A stretch of DNA of 64,000 bases from Legionella anisa (GCF_001467525.1 NZ_LNXS01000004.1:62001-126000); one strand, 5' to 3'. Counted from the stretch's first letter, positions 8,227 through 17,244 are shown. Numbers and translations: made by a program. The notes: generated from the sequence alone by a model not told the origin.

Positions 8227-9834
8227 ATGACCAATCATCTTATAAGTAAAAACGTTGATATTTATAAGTATCCAAGTGAATTCGAACACAATTTAGGCTC
8301 GATCACACTCGGTGATTTACATGGCAACCCAATCAAACTCATTCACTTCCTCTTTCGTCATCAAATCATTCAATTTAAAGATGAAGTAACGCATGTTGAG
8401 GAAACATATCAGCAATTTGTGACGCTTTATGAACAGTATGGTGAGATTCTTCAAGAATATCTGGAAAACCATACTCTTTTGCAATTTACACAAATAAAAA
8501 TCGATAATGCAAAAGAGCGAATTGCAAATCTGGATAAACAATTACTTGAAGCGAACAAAGAAACGCAACAATACCAAACTTTGCTCCAATTGCGACAACA
8601 AACACTGGAAAAGTTACAGGCAGTTGAAGAAGAACAAAGAAAATTAAAACACAAATTAAGTGAACCTAAAAATAAATTGGCTGACTGTGTTGCCCAATTT
8701 AATCACTTTATGGCTCAATTGAGAGTCTGTGATAATCAAACAATAGTTCGCCTTCTTGGTGATGAAGTTGCTGACCGTGGAAATTCTGATTATTTCACCT
8801 TAAGAATTCTTAATTTGCTTCATCGAAATCATTGTCCATTAACTATTCTTGTTTCGAACCATGGAAGTGAATTTATTTACGCATATGAGCAACTCATAGC
8901 AGGACATCCATTTGTGCCTCAAGGTTATATTGGTGATGTTCAAACCCCTTCGTTTTGGGGACTTAAGCTTTTACTTGATCAAGAAATTGTTCCTCATTCA
9001 GAGTTAATCCATTTAGTTAATGAACGCTATAAACCTACCTTAAAGATACTGGATTACACGATAAGCGAAAAGGGAATCACCTTATTTAGTCATGCACCCA
9101 TCCGTTTTGACGCCATAGAATTGATGGCTAAAAGTCTTGGAGTGAATTACGATGACTCTACGAGTGAAACCTTAGCAACAACGATTGATCAAATAAATCA
9201 CCAATTTCAATCCTACATTGAGAACAATACCATTCATTCCCTCTTTCATACTGATGCGATTCACGACAGAACCAACATGTCAGAACAGGAACGAGCCGCA
9301 TGGCCTTTAATTTATCTTTTCTGGAATCGCTGGGATGAAACAAAGGAAACTGAAACCGCGAGACCTGCAACACACAATGGATACACGATTAATTATGTCC
9401 ATGGGCATGATGGATTTCAGAGTACCCTGGCCCATATTTATAACCTGGACACACTTTGCGGCAAAGAGCCACGAAAAACTGAAGATCAACACATTGAGCA
9501 GGCGTTTCGTTATCTCATTGAAAATCGCAATAAAATTGCAGATAAAACACCCTCGGAAGTCTATCTTCGTAATGTTTTAAGATATAAAGTCCTTAATTCA
9601 GATGAACACTGCTTAGAACCTAATGAACGAAAGAAACAAGAGCCTCATATAATTCCCCCAAATAATGAACTCGATGGCAGTATAAAAAAACTAAGCCTTC
9701 TGGGAAGGCCCATTGTACATCCAGCAACATCACTTATTGAGTTACCGACAGTCAAACCGAGTCCTAGAGAATTGATCATCACGACAGAGAAACAAGAAGA
9801 CCTATTTTTTTCCTCTTTGAATTTAATCAACTAA
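8227..9834 (+). CDS. WipA/WipB-like PPP-family phosphatase, candidate Dot/Icm effector
   Basis: The product (about 535 residues) carries the metallophosphatase motifs of the PPP family: GDLHGN near residue 30, GDEVADRG near 180 and SNHGSEF near 212 (an altered GNHE), with later histidines in FSHAP and YVHGHDG as further metal ligands. Between the first and second motifs sits a coiled-coil hairpin of about 100 residues rich in Q, E and K. That insertion is the layout known for the Legionella effectors WipA and WipB, which dephosphorylate host proteins. Hence it is a probable translocated phosphatase; its specificity (Tyr or Ser/Thr) cannot be told. A TTG at 8215 is an alternative start; neither has a convincing ribosome site. 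Confidence 0.8.
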   Translation: MTNHLISKNVDIYKYPSEFEHNLGSITLGDLHGNPIKLIHFLFRHQIIQFKDEVTHVEETYQQFVTLYEQYGEILQEYLENHTLLQFTQIKIDNAKERIANLDKQLLEANKETQQYQTLLQLRQQTLEKLQAVEEEQRKLKHKLSEPKNKLADCVAQFNHFMAQLRVCDNQTIVRLLGDEVADRGNSDYFTLRILNLLHRNHCPLTILVSNHGSEFIYAYEQLIAGHPFVPQGYIGDVQTPSFWGLKLLLDQEIVPHSELIHLVNERYKPTLKILDYTISEKGITLFSHAPIRFDAIELMAKSLGVNYDDSTSETLATTIDQINHQFQSYIENNTIHSLFHTDAIHDRTNMSEQERAAWPLIYLFWNRWDETKETETARPATHNGYTINYVHGHDGFQSTLAHIYNLDTLCGKEPRKTEDQHIEQAFRYLIENRNKIADKTPSEVYLRNVLRYKVLNSDEHCLEPNERKKQEPHIIPPNNELDGSIKKLSLLGRPIVHPATSLIELPTVKPSPRELIITTEKQEDLFFSSLNLIN

Positions 9835-9942
9835 AAACTATAGAAATCGTTCCTCTACGTCTCGCAATTGTTCGCAGACTCAGAAATTTCACACCATCAC
9901 CGAACCTCTCAGATAAACCGACGTTATTGCAAATTGATATAT

Positions 9943-10023
9943 GTAGCCTGGGTGAAGCGAAGCGTAACCATGTGATGTTTATCCAAAAACCCGGGTTACG
10001 GCTTCGCCTGCACCCAGGCTATA
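9943..10023. repeat. REP-like palindrome, copy 1
   Basis: Two arms beginning GTAGCCTGGGTGAAGCGAAG and ending CTGCACCCAGGCTA are inverted copies around a short unpaired centre. Related copies occur at 13754, 17189, 24979 (relic), 43698 and 50742 (half). The family marks gene ends and could form strong RNA hairpins. Confidence 0.8.
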
Positions 10024-10039
10024 TTACTGTCATCCCTGT

Positions 10040-10165
10040 AGACTGTAGAATACTTATTTTCCTGGTTAAATTTTGTGAGGAACTCTCAGGACTTGCTCGC
10101 GGGATCCAGAAATTTCGTACCATCACTGCCCCCCGAGGATAACCCCACGAACAAGTTGTGGGGAC
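10040..10165. repeat. Dispersed intergenic repeat with CCCC-hairpin
   Basis: The block containing CCTGGTTAAATTTTGTGAGG and the following CTTGCTCGCGGGATCC matches, in reverse complement, the block at about 15755-15815. A hairpin CCCCAC (10144-10149)/GTGGGG (10159-10164) follows, and CGTAGGCAGAG closes the block just as at 15880-15890. Confidence 0.6.
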
Positions 10166-10221
10166 GTGGCGTAGGCAGAGTATTTTAACTTAATGGTAAT
10201 GACGATAGATAGAAGCACTTA

Positions 10222-11124
10222 TTATCGTTGATGTTGGAAAAATAATTTCTTATCACCATAATTTGAGGCTAATAAAGGACTTTCCAGCATTAACGTTCCT
10301 ACATGATACTCTGTACCCTGATATTCTCCATATATCTCATAGAGAGCTCCCATAGGTATTTGTAAAAAAGAAACTCTAAAATCTTCACGCGAATCCTCAG
10401 CAATCAGATCTTTGACTAATTCAGTTGGTCTGAAATAGATTCGCTCAGGAAATATTGGAATGCCTTTGTATTTACCCTCACTCGTCCAAGCAGCTAAATG
10501 CCACAGAGGCAGATTATTCGCGGGATCCCGAGTGAATTCGAATATTTTCTCAATCGCAGTTAATGTCCAACTGGTGGGATGGGGTATTTTATTTGAAAAA
10601 TCCTTCGCAAAATAATTCCAATTCTCTTTTTGCCCCTCGAGTAAATTCATTATGTGTAGGTTTAAAGATGGATGTTTGGAAACTAAAATTTTAATAGCCA
10701 TACCGGGAATATACGTGTCGTCAGCAGGGGGCGTCGCCAACGAAAGACGTGCTACACCTATTCCACCGGACTGATAAATACCGGTAAAAGGATGGCCCGC
10801 AGCAGGAATTAAAGCAATTTTTGCTACTGAACCATTGGCATGAATAATTTTTACTCGACCTTCTGGTAGTTCATCACTGGCATGATCAAATGTGGGTTTT
10901 AAGTGAAACAATCCTTTTATTTTTTCAAGTACTTCATTATAACTGTTGCCAGTCAGTGGAGGCAAAGGATCTTCTGCGTTGCTTAAGGTAATTTCATTCC
11001 ATAATAAAGCTTGCTTTTCTGCAGCAGATAAATCCTGATAATCACAGGGTAATTGAGCATATAAGCCAAAGCTCATGAAAAAATAGATAAGTCCATTAAT
11101 AATCAAAGTCAAACAACGGCGCAT
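10222..11124 (-). CDS. Secreted protein with catalase-fold-like core
   Basis: The product (300 residues) starts with a signal peptide (MRRCLTLIINGLIYFFMSF..., cleavage near AQLP). Its middle has a pattern reminiscent of the heme-dependent catalase-like family: KIIHANGSVAKIAL, then TGIYQSGGIGVARLSLA, then IPGMAIKIL, then NYFAKDFSNKIPHP. This supports a catalase-type beta-barrel, but I cannot point with certainty to the heme ligand, so enzymatic activity is not claimed. The start at 11124 is fixed by a strong GGAGG ribosome site; the frame stays open 39 codons upstream only by chance. It would act in the periplasm or outside the cell. Confidence 0.55.
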   Translation of the reverse strand: MRRCLTLIINGLIYFFMSFGLYAQLPCDYQDLSAAEKQALLWNEITLSNAEDPLPPLTGNSYNEVLEKIKGLFHLKPTFDHASDELPEGRVKIIHANGSVAKIALIPAAGHPFTGIYQSGGIGVARLSLATPPADDTYIPGMAIKILVSKHPSLNLHIMNLLEGQKENWNYFAKDFSNKIPHPTSWTLTAIEKIFEFTRDPANNLPLWHLAAWTSEGKYKGIPIFPERIYFRPTELVKDLIAEDSREDFRVSFLQIPMGALYEIYGEYQGTEYHVGTLMLESPLLASNYGDKKLFFQHQR

Positions 11125-11279
11125 CACAACCTCCTTGTTATTATTTTTGTGACAGAGTATACGAAATACGGACGCTTTTCTAATATTTTTTGTGAATACA
11201 GAATGTGGTTGTGTGCAGCACGCGGAACCGAAGTGTAACACATTGTTTTCTCCCCCGGATTTTACTTCGCTGTCATTGG

Positions 11280-12350
11280 TTACTTCATAAAATGATCATA
11301 AATAGCACGACTGGCAAGGGCTATGGCGCGACTGCGTGGATAATCACTGGCTGATTTTGATTTGACATATACTGCAATCGCAATATGTCCTTTATTATTA
11401 GGCAAGGTAATAATCCCCACATCGCTAACAAAACGATATAATTTTTTAGAGCCAGGATATCTTAAATAGTCTCGTTCATAAATTGACCAGGTCCCTGTTT
11501 TATGAGCCACTTTCACATTGGCCGGTAATAATCCTTTTATTCTGCTGCGACCCGTGCGGCATTGCTCCATAATCTTCATAAGAAGATCAGTACTTGATTC
11601 CGAGAGTGCTTGTTTTTTATATAATTTTACGAGCAGTTTTGCCATATCATCCGGTGTAGTTGTGTCGCGTATGTCTTTTTCAAAGCGCTGCCAAGCTTGC
11701 TGTTTTTCTTTAAGGGGAACACGATTAGATATTTTCTGCCAGGAATACACCGGTTGGCGTTTTTTTAAAAAGGAGCGATCCACATGATTTGTATCGATAA
11801 ACATTTCCATAATGGAACGATTAATGGAAATGTTTTTGAATCCTAATGCATTCATCCGTTTTGCTACATATCGGGGCCCATTCGCAGCCTGTAATAATGC
11901 ATCGCTTGCACTATTATCGCTATTTTTGAGTGTATGCATCAGTATTTGTTTTAAGGAAATACTCAGTTTTTTCTTTTCGAATAAATAATGCAGCGCTCCT
12001 GATCCAGGAACCGAATTACGTGAATCCATTTTAATCACACGATTTAATGAATCTTTTTTCTCATCAACACGATGCAAAAAAGCCATCGCAATGGGCAGCT
12101 TGATTGTGCTTGCCATAAAAAAGCGTTGGTTACTGTTATGCGCGATTACCTTATTTTTCTCTATATAAATGGCAGTAACCCCCATCACTGTGTTCGATTT
12201 TTTTTCAATATCTTTTATTTTTTTAATTAGCTCGGTATTACTCTGACTTGCAAAACCATTCACTGAAAATACAATACTCAAAAGCCAACACAGTAAAATA
12301 CTTTTTTCCCTGAAAATATGAGCACACTGCGCCAGAAATTTTATTTTCAT
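11280..12350 (-). CDS. Class A beta-lactamase-like serine hydrolase lacking canonical omega-loop residues
   Basis: The 356-residue product has a signal peptide and the penicillin-binding core: STIK (Ser81, Lys84), SDN (144-146) and KTG (284-286), plus the class A landmark RDTTTP. The omega-loop consensus ExxLN is missing. Aligning the segment LGFKNISINRSIMEMFID with the usual LDRWEPELN puts Ile where the deacylating Glu166 should be and Phe at Asn170, and about 40 extra residues separate this point from RDTTTP. It may be a beta-lactam-binding relative, or have another carboxylate in the insertion. It is longer than typical class A enzymes (about 290). Start at 12350 fits an AAAGGGATC site. 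Confidence 0.75.
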   Translation of the reverse strand: MKIKFLAQCAHIFREKSILLCWLLSIVFSVNGFASQSNTELIKKIKDIEKKSNTVMGVTAIYIEKNKVIAHNSNQRFFMASTIKLPIAMAFLHRVDEKKDSLNRVIKMDSRNSVPGSGALHYLFEKKKLSISLKQILMHTLKNSDNSASDALLQAANGPRYVAKRMNALGFKNISINRSIMEMFIDTNHVDRSFLKKRQPVYSWQKISNRVPLKEKQQAWQRFEKDIRDTTTPDDMAKLLVKLYKKQALSESSTDLLMKIMEQCRTGRSRIKGLLPANVKVAHKTGTWSIYERDYLRYPGSKKLYRFVSDVGIITLPNNKGHIAIAVYVKSKSASDYPRSRAIALASRAIYDHFMK

Positions 12351-12820
12351 AAAGTATGTGATCCCTTTCTCATTGTTTTTATTCAATTTTTTAACGTAAA
12401 TAATCGACACTATATCCCGTTTTAAATGGGATGGAAAAAATGTACGCCAAAATGTCCCTATCAGCATGTAACAGTCCATAGTTTATGAAGGTTTGTGATG
12501 AGATAAGGGATTCAATTTTCTTTTTATTGTACTTTTGACAGATTTTCACTCTCTGTGCAATAAATTATATAAAGCATTAAGCAAATTTTTATTCTATTTT
12601 TATATAAATTACAACCGTTTGTATATTACAAGACAACCTGACTATTATTTGCCCTTAAAATCAACGGTTTTTTCATGTGGGAGATGATATAAGTTTTAAC
12701 CTCGCAACAAAAGATACTCAAGATAAAATATGCTTAAAAATCTAATGCCCGCAGTTTTTCCAGGAGGATGAAACCAATATATTTAAGAGATTTTAATTGC
12801 TTCAATGCTATTTGGTTTTT
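12351..12820. other. Long AT-rich spacer
   Basis: I see no convincing gene in this stretch between two minus-strand genes. It contains a TTGACA-like hexamer (12535-12540) and several A/T-rich -10-like sequences, but none at clear promoter spacing pointing toward a gene. The part next to 12350 should hold the promoter of the beta-lactamase-like gene. Confidence 0.4.
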
Positions 12821-13714
12821 TTACTCTTTTTTCTGTAGCTGTTCTTTAAAAAGCTGACTTAATCCCTCTCGATAGGAAGGATAGAGCAAGCTTATCCTGA
12901 GTTCTGCTTTAATTTTTGCATTAGAAACCCGGCGATTACTTGCATAAAACTGCTTTTCCATGGAAGACATTGTTGCCATTTCGTAGGATATAAGTGGCGG
13001 GGGGGGACGTCCGAGTAATGATGCAGCGTACGCATCAACAATATGGGCTGAGGTAGGTTCATCATCAGCAACATTATAAACTGAATACGGCTGGGGATTT
13101 TTTATTGATGCGCGAATAACCGAGGCAATATCCGCAACATGAATTCTGGAGAAATACTGGCCCTCCTTATAAATACTGGCTTTTTTTCCTGCAATAATGC
13201 GTTCGATTGCATTTCTTTGTGGTCCATAAATTCCTGCCAACCGGAAAATATGAAGCGGAATTTCGTGTTGTCTGGCAAAAGACTTCCATTTATTTTCAGC
13301 GTTTAACCTTAATTTACCCTGTATTCCGGCTGCTCTAGAATGAGACTCTTCAGTTACCCAAGCACCGTGATGATCTCCATAAACACTGGTAGAAGACAGA
13401 TACCCAAGCCATTGAATATGCCCTTTGTTTTGACTGATTAAATCACCAAAACACAAAAGGACAAGGTCTCCTGTTTTTTCTGAAGGCGGAATACATACTA
13501 AAATATGGGTTGCTTTACTTAAATGAGCGGCTATTTCATTCTCACAAAAATCAATAAGTTTGTAATTTTCTTGTGCACTATTTAGAATCTTATTCTTATC
13601 TCGGGTTGTACCAATCACATTGAAATTTAATTCGAGCAATTCTCTGGCTAAAAATTCGGCGGTATACCCAAAACCAAAGATGAAAAAACAAGGAGGCGCA
13701 GAATGATTTTCCAT
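12821..13714 (-). CDS. NAD-dependent epimerase/SDR (YeeZ-like)
   Basis: The product (297 residues) is an extended-SDR protein. It has a Rossmann motif GFGYTAEFLA early, TTRD after the second strand, SSTSVYGD (catalytic Ser/Thr region with Y in the VYGD motif) and RLAGIYGPQRNAIER. These are hallmarks of the YeeZ/COG0451 NAD(P)-dependent sugar-epimerase-like group, whose substrates are mostly unknown. The open frame extends upstream into a REP-like palindrome, so the first 18 codons were dropped and the ATG at 13714 taken. It is followed downstream by a long spacer. Cytosolic. Confidence 0.75.
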   Translation of the reverse strand: MENHSAPPCFFIFGFGYTAEFLARELLELNFNVIGTTRDKNKILNSAQENYKLIDFCENEIAAHLSKATHILVCIPPSEKTGDLVLLCFGDLISQNKGHIQWLGYLSSTSVYGDHHGAWVTEESHSRAAGIQGKLRLNAENKWKSFARQHEIPLHIFRLAGIYGPQRNAIERIIAGKKASIYKEGQYFSRIHVADIASVIRASIKNPQPYSVYNVADDEPTSAHIVDAYAASLLGRPPPPLISYEMATMSSMEKQFYASNRRVSNAKIKAELRISLLYPSYREGLSQLFKEQLQKKE

Positions 13715-13753
13715 AGTAAACAAACCCATACATTTTTTCAAAATAAGAGCCAC

Positions 13754-13837
13754 GTGGCCTGGGTGCATCGAAGCGAAACCCGGGAGACATGAATCAACCC
13801 TTTAATCCCGGGTTTCGCTTCGCTGCACCTAGGCTAC
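13754..13837. repeat. REP-like palindrome, copy 2
   Basis: Arms starting GTGGCCTGGGTGCATCGAAG and ending GCTGCACCTAGGCTAC face each other with about 25 nt between. The copy separates the epimerase and murein amidase genes and probably forms an RNA hairpin after the amidase transcript's upstream neighbour. Confidence 0.8.
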
Positions 13838-13867
13838 TTTTAATTCGTTTGAAGTCAAGAATCGCTG

Positions 13868-14536
13868 CTAGCGTGGGATATTTTTACTTCCTCTCACTAA
13901 TTTCATGACCCGATTAAGAAAATCAGGTCCTGGATCTTCTTTATCCGTTTGATAATTCGGATCCCGCTCAAGCCAAAGGGGGGTATTTTTAAAATTCAAA
14001 TAGTCATTATGGCCAATAACATATTTTATTTCCGGATATTTCTTTTTAAGATAACACACTAAAAATGCATTTGCCTTTGTCTGTGCTTCCGTTAAATCAT
14101 CCTTACTGTCTATTCCCCCTATATTTTCAATACCAATCGCATAATGATTCAATCCTATAACATGTCTTGCCATCCAGTTTTCAGGCATGAGTTGATAAAT
14201 CGTTCCATCACGATCCACTAAAAAATGACTTGATACATTCAAGTTACCCGGCAGTTCTTTAATACGTGGGGAATTTTGAGGGAATGTAGGCGGATTAAAA
14301 ACACGAAGAGTTGCCTTAAGCGTGGGAATACATGTCCAATGCAATACAATCATTTTCGGTTCAATTTCAATTGACTTAGAATCAATTCCATAATGAGTTA
14401 ATTGATACTGTCGCGTTAAAGCAATGCGTTGTTCATCAAATTGAATCGGTGCCTTATGAATTTCTTGCGCGTCATAGCAAGAAAATGCATGCACCAGAGA
14501 ACTTATAAAAAATGAGCAATACAGGAAAATTTTCAT
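13868..14536 (-). CDS. Secreted N-acetylmuramoyl-L-alanine amidase (Amidase_2/AmpD-like)
   Basis: The 222-residue protein has a signal peptide (ending LVHAFS) and a complete Amidase_2 zinc site: His66 in IVLHWT, His176 in VIGHND and Asp201 in EDPGPDF, with the conserved Glu137 in IGIENIG. The family cleaves the amide bond between N-acetylmuramic acid and the L-alanine of the peptide stem. Because it is exported, it acts on periplasmic murein, unlike cytosolic AmpD. The gene is one base away from the upstream mltA-like gene on the same strand, so the two are surely cotranscribed and likely process peptidoglycan together. Confidence 0.85.
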   Translation of the reverse strand: MKIFLYCSFFISSLVHAFSCYDAQEIHKAPIQFDEQRIALTRQYQLTHYGIDSKSIEIEPKMIVLHWTCIPTLKATLRVFNPPTFPQNSPRIKELPGNLNVSSHFLVDRDGTIYQLMPENWMARHVIGLNHYAIGIENIGGIDSKDDLTEAQTKANAFLVCYLKKKYPEIKYVIGHNDYLNFKNTPLWLERDPNYQTDKEDPGPDFLNRVMKLVRGSKNIPR

Positions 14537-14537
14537 A

Positions 14538-15602
14538 TTATTTTTTTAGTACCATAAAATAGGCAACCACATAATCGGGTAAATGGCGAGTGGCTTGCGA
14601 GAAAGCTTCTCTCCCTGCATAACTACCCGCTAGAAAATCAACTTGATACAAATTACTCTGGAATGCACCACCAGTATCAGCAAAAATACCGATTCGTGTC
14701 ACTATTTTTTTCTTCTGATCTGGATACTGTACCATCAAAAGTTTTCCTACACCAAACTGTTCGAGATCAGCAGCAAAAGTGACTTCGGTATTCACCGTAA
14801 TTTTATGATCTGCATCTTTTCCATAACCTTTGATACCCGATACCGGTTTAAAATACCAGTACCGCTCTTGTAGATAAGGATTTTTGGCTTTGTCATACGC
14901 AATATTGTTGCATCGATGCACATTAAAGATTTTTGTTTGATGATTTGGGTAGTCTGCAATAATGGTCCCTTGCATTAATGCAGACTCCAAGTCATCTCGA
15001 TTCAAATAGGCGAGTGGAGGAACATTTTTATTCGTCAATGCACCTTTCAATATAGCTTGCTTCCCATATTGGAAACGTGTCAATTCAGGTTTTGCATCTG
15101 CCTCTTCAAGTGTCAATTGCTCTTCATCTCTGGGAAGTCCATAAAGAGGAAAAGGATAGGCCACGCTGCGTTTCGTTGATGCTTTAGCACGATGCACATA
15201 ATACTTAGTCATTAAAATTTTATCTGCGGGTAAATGAGCAATGAGTGATTTTTTCGCCTTTAAGTCTTTGGCTTGTTCCAGATCGGGATACCAGCGAACA
15301 AAATCAAAGTGCTTTTTAATAAAAGCAGGATTGTTCAATTCATTTTGATGTCGGCAAATAAAGATTAAAGTTTCTTTAACTCGTGAAAGAGGTATAGGCA
15401 AAACCTTGCCTTCGTGAATGACCCGAGGATCATAGTGACTGCCTTTATTTAAATAAGCCAAAGTTTCTTTGGCTGTCGCACATAATGCAGGTCCATTGAC
15501 TTCGTAGTGAGCTGCAGAAGCAGGCTCTGCGGGTACGAAATGTGGGGCAGCGAACGCTTGGATAGTCGCAAGCATGCCATAAAGGAAAATTTTTATCTTC
15601 AT
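14538..15602 (-). CDS. MltA-type lytic murein transglycosylase
   Basis: The 354-residue product has a signal peptide (ending IQAFA) and an MltA domain with the C-terminal 3D segment: GIFADTGGAFQ followed by YQVDFLAGSYAGREAF, including the aspartates of the active site. MltA enzymes cut the glycan between MurNAc and GlcNAc, leaving 1,6-anhydro ends. There is no lipobox cysteine, so this version is probably soluble in the periplasm rather than an outer-membrane lipoprotein. The N-terminal half is more divergent than in the E. coli enzyme. It is the first gene of a two-gene unit with the downstream amidase. Confidence 0.82.
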   Translation of the reverse strand: MKIKIFLYGMLATIQAFAAPHFVPAEPASAAHYEVNGPALCATAKETLAYLNKGSHYDPRVIHEGKVLPIPLSRVKETLIFICRHQNELNNPAFIKKHFDFVRWYPDLEQAKDLKAKKSLIAHLPADKILMTKYYVHRAKASTKRSVAYPFPLYGLPRDEEQLTLEEADAKPELTRFQYGKQAILKGALTNKNVPPLAYLNRDDLESALMQGTIIADYPNHQTKIFNVHRCNNIAYDKAKNPYLQERYWYFKPVSGIKGYGKDADHKITVNTEVTFAADLEQFGVGKLLMVQYPDQKKKIVTRIGIFADTGGAFQSNLYQVDFLAGSYAGREAFSQATRHLPDYVVAYFMVLKK

Positions 15603-15892
15603 TGTTTACGACAAACATGGGTTAAAACAAAATGATACCATATTCATGTCGTTTAACTCTAAAAATCTGTATGATTTATAGCGTGCATGATTCTATTGAA
15701 GCGTTTCAAAAAAAACGTAGCCTAAAAACTCAGCCCAGATCTATTTCTACGTCCCGCGGACAAGCTTTGAGAGTTCCTCACAAAATTTAACCAGGTAGAA
15801 TTCATTTGTTACTTGAATCCATCCAGCCTAAGGAATGGACGCCCTATATCGAAGTCAAAAAGGCGGTCATCCCTGCGTAGGCAGAGCCAACA
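15603..15892. other. Intergenic region with dispersed repeat
   Basis: There is no gene. The segment 15755-15815 is an inverted copy of the block at 10040-10110, and CTGCGTAGGCAGAGCC at 15875-15890 echoes the end of the same block. The part next to 15602 should contain the promoter of the mltA-amidase unit. Confidence 0.6.
15755..15890. repeat. Dispersed intergenic repeat (inverted relative to 10040-10165)
   Basis: CCCGCGGACAAGC followed by GAGAGTTCCTCACAAAATTT and AACCAGG matches the reverse complement of the block near 10055-10105. A segment with ATCCCTGCGTAGGCAGAG ends the region. This family recurs as a short remnant at 42625-42656. Confidence 0.6.
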
Positions 15893-17113
15893 CTATGCTG
15901 CTTCTGCCCTATCAAACTCTGAGTCATCATCAGATTCTGTTGTTAAACGATTAAAATGCCAGGAGCTGTAAAGCGCTCCAAGTCCACAAGCAATTAACCC
16001 TAAAGGCAATGCGTTGAGTGTTTGCATGAGCAGATACGCACTTAAGATGGTTAATACAGAGGAACCAAACATGCGTACAGTATGAATTATGGCAAGGGCA
16101 AGACCGGTGTTTTCTTTATAATCCGCAAGCATAATCGACATAGTCGCTGGTGCAGTTAAACTAATCCCTAAATTACAAATTAACGCAAAAGATAGTGTAT
16201 ACAAATTGAATTCATAAAGGGCTGCGCCCAATAACATCGCAAAACCACCGATAATAATAAACCAACTACCTAGATAAATGGTTGCAGCCATACTGAAATA
16301 TTTACGCAGCCAAATGCCTAAATAATTTCCAACGATAATATTTAATCCGTTGATAATAAAAATAACACCATACACTAAGGGCGAAAAACCGAATTGATCA
16401 ATAATGATATAAGATGAATTAATCACCGAAAGCATTACTGCTGCAAAACTAAACATCATAATAAACGAACCACTCCATAAAGTAGGAGATGGGATGAGCT
16501 CTTGATATGCTTTGATTACTTTTTTTACGATAAACGGTTCTTTGGGTTGATTCCAAAATGGTGATTCAAATAATCCTTTACGAGACTGAAGCAAGAGCAC
16601 GATACCGATCACAGCCATTAACATAAAGTTAGCTTGCCAACCACAGTAGGTAAAGATAAGCGAACCAAGCACAGGAGCAAGGATGGGCGAGATTGAAACA
16701 ATCATCGAAACATAGGATAAAACTTTTGCTCGCTCTACAGTATCTTCAAAATCTCGCGAAATTGAAAAAGCAACCAAGTTAGCGCAGCATAACGCAAATC
16801 CCTGTAAGGACCTACCTAAAATGAGTACCCAAATATTAGGAGCAAGAGCACATATTATACTGGCAAGCACAGCAATCACTAAGCTACCAGGCAATAAACG
16901 GCGTCGGCCAAAATGATCGATTAACGGCCCCCAAACTAATTGGGTCACGCCAAAAACAACCAAATAAATACTTAAGGTTAATTGGCTTAGGCTATGTGTT
17001 GTACCAAAAAAATTGGTGATATAGGGCAACGAAGGTTGATAGAGATCAAAGGTAAGTAAAGAAAAAGCTGATAATAATCCAATAAGTAAAATAGAGGTTC
17101 TAGATTGAGGCAT
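15893..17113 (-). CDS. MFS multidrug-efflux transporter (Bcr/CflA-like)
   Basis: The 406-residue protein has 12 predicted membrane helices and the major-facilitator loop motif GPLIDHFGRRRLLPG between helices 2 and 3. Early YQPSLPYI and later PILAPVLGS are typical of the drug:proton antiporter-1 group that includes Bcr and CflA. The likely role is proton-driven export of small toxic molecules across the inner membrane; the substrate is unknown. The tail is acidic (ESDDDSEFDRAEAA). It is a single gene; a REP-like palindrome lies upstream. Confidence 0.85.
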   Translation of the reverse strand: MPQSRTSILLIGLLSAFSLLTFDLYQPSLPYITNFFGTTHSLSQLTLSIYLVVFGVTQLVWGPLIDHFGRRRLLPGSLVIAVLASIICALAPNIWVLILGRSLQGFALCCANLVAFSISRDFEDTVERAKVLSYVSMIVSISPILAPVLGSLIFTYCGWQANFMLMAVIGIVLLLQSRKGLFESPFWNQPKEPFIVKKVIKAYQELIPSPTLWSGSFIMMFSFAAVMLSVINSSYIIIDQFGFSPLVYGVIFIINGLNIIVGNYLGIWLRKYFSMAATIYLGSWFIIIGGFAMLLGAALYEFNLYTLSFALICNLGISLTAPATMSIMLADYKENTGLALAIIHTVRMFGSSVLTILSAYLLMQTLNALPLGLIACGLGALYSSWHFNRLTTESDDDSEFDRAEAA

Positions 17114-17188
17114 AATATTCGTTTTATAAAAATGAGCGGAGTATTATAGTAAAATCTCTTTGTAAAATCTCTTTCTTTTTGTAGTTTT

Positions 17189-17244
17189 GTAGCCTGGGTG
17201 CAGCGCAGCGGAACCCGGGTTTCGCTGCGCTGCACCCAGGCTAC
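17189..17244. repeat. REP-like palindrome, copy 3 (most compact)
   Basis: GTAGCCTGGGTGCAGCGCAG and its inverted copy meet with almost no centre, giving a near-perfect 25-bp stem. It lies between the MFS gene and the downstream end of the secreted protein gene at 17253-17753, and probably ends that transcript. Confidence 0.85.

Larger units (their letters stand above)
9835..10221. other. Intergenic region made of dispersed repeats
   Basis: No gene is visible here. The space holds a full REP-like palindrome (9943-10023), a block shared in inverted orientation with 15755-15815, and a CCCCAC/GTGGGG hairpin (10144-10164). A segment near 9870-9900 is a degenerate second copy of the sequence at 10105-10135. 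The surrounding genes converge, so the region is a natural transcription-end zone. Confidence 0.7.

Noticed and set aside
12535..12570. TTGACA-like promoter on the plus strand
   Set aside because: No plus-strand gene follows for about 7 kb and the -10 spacing is poor.
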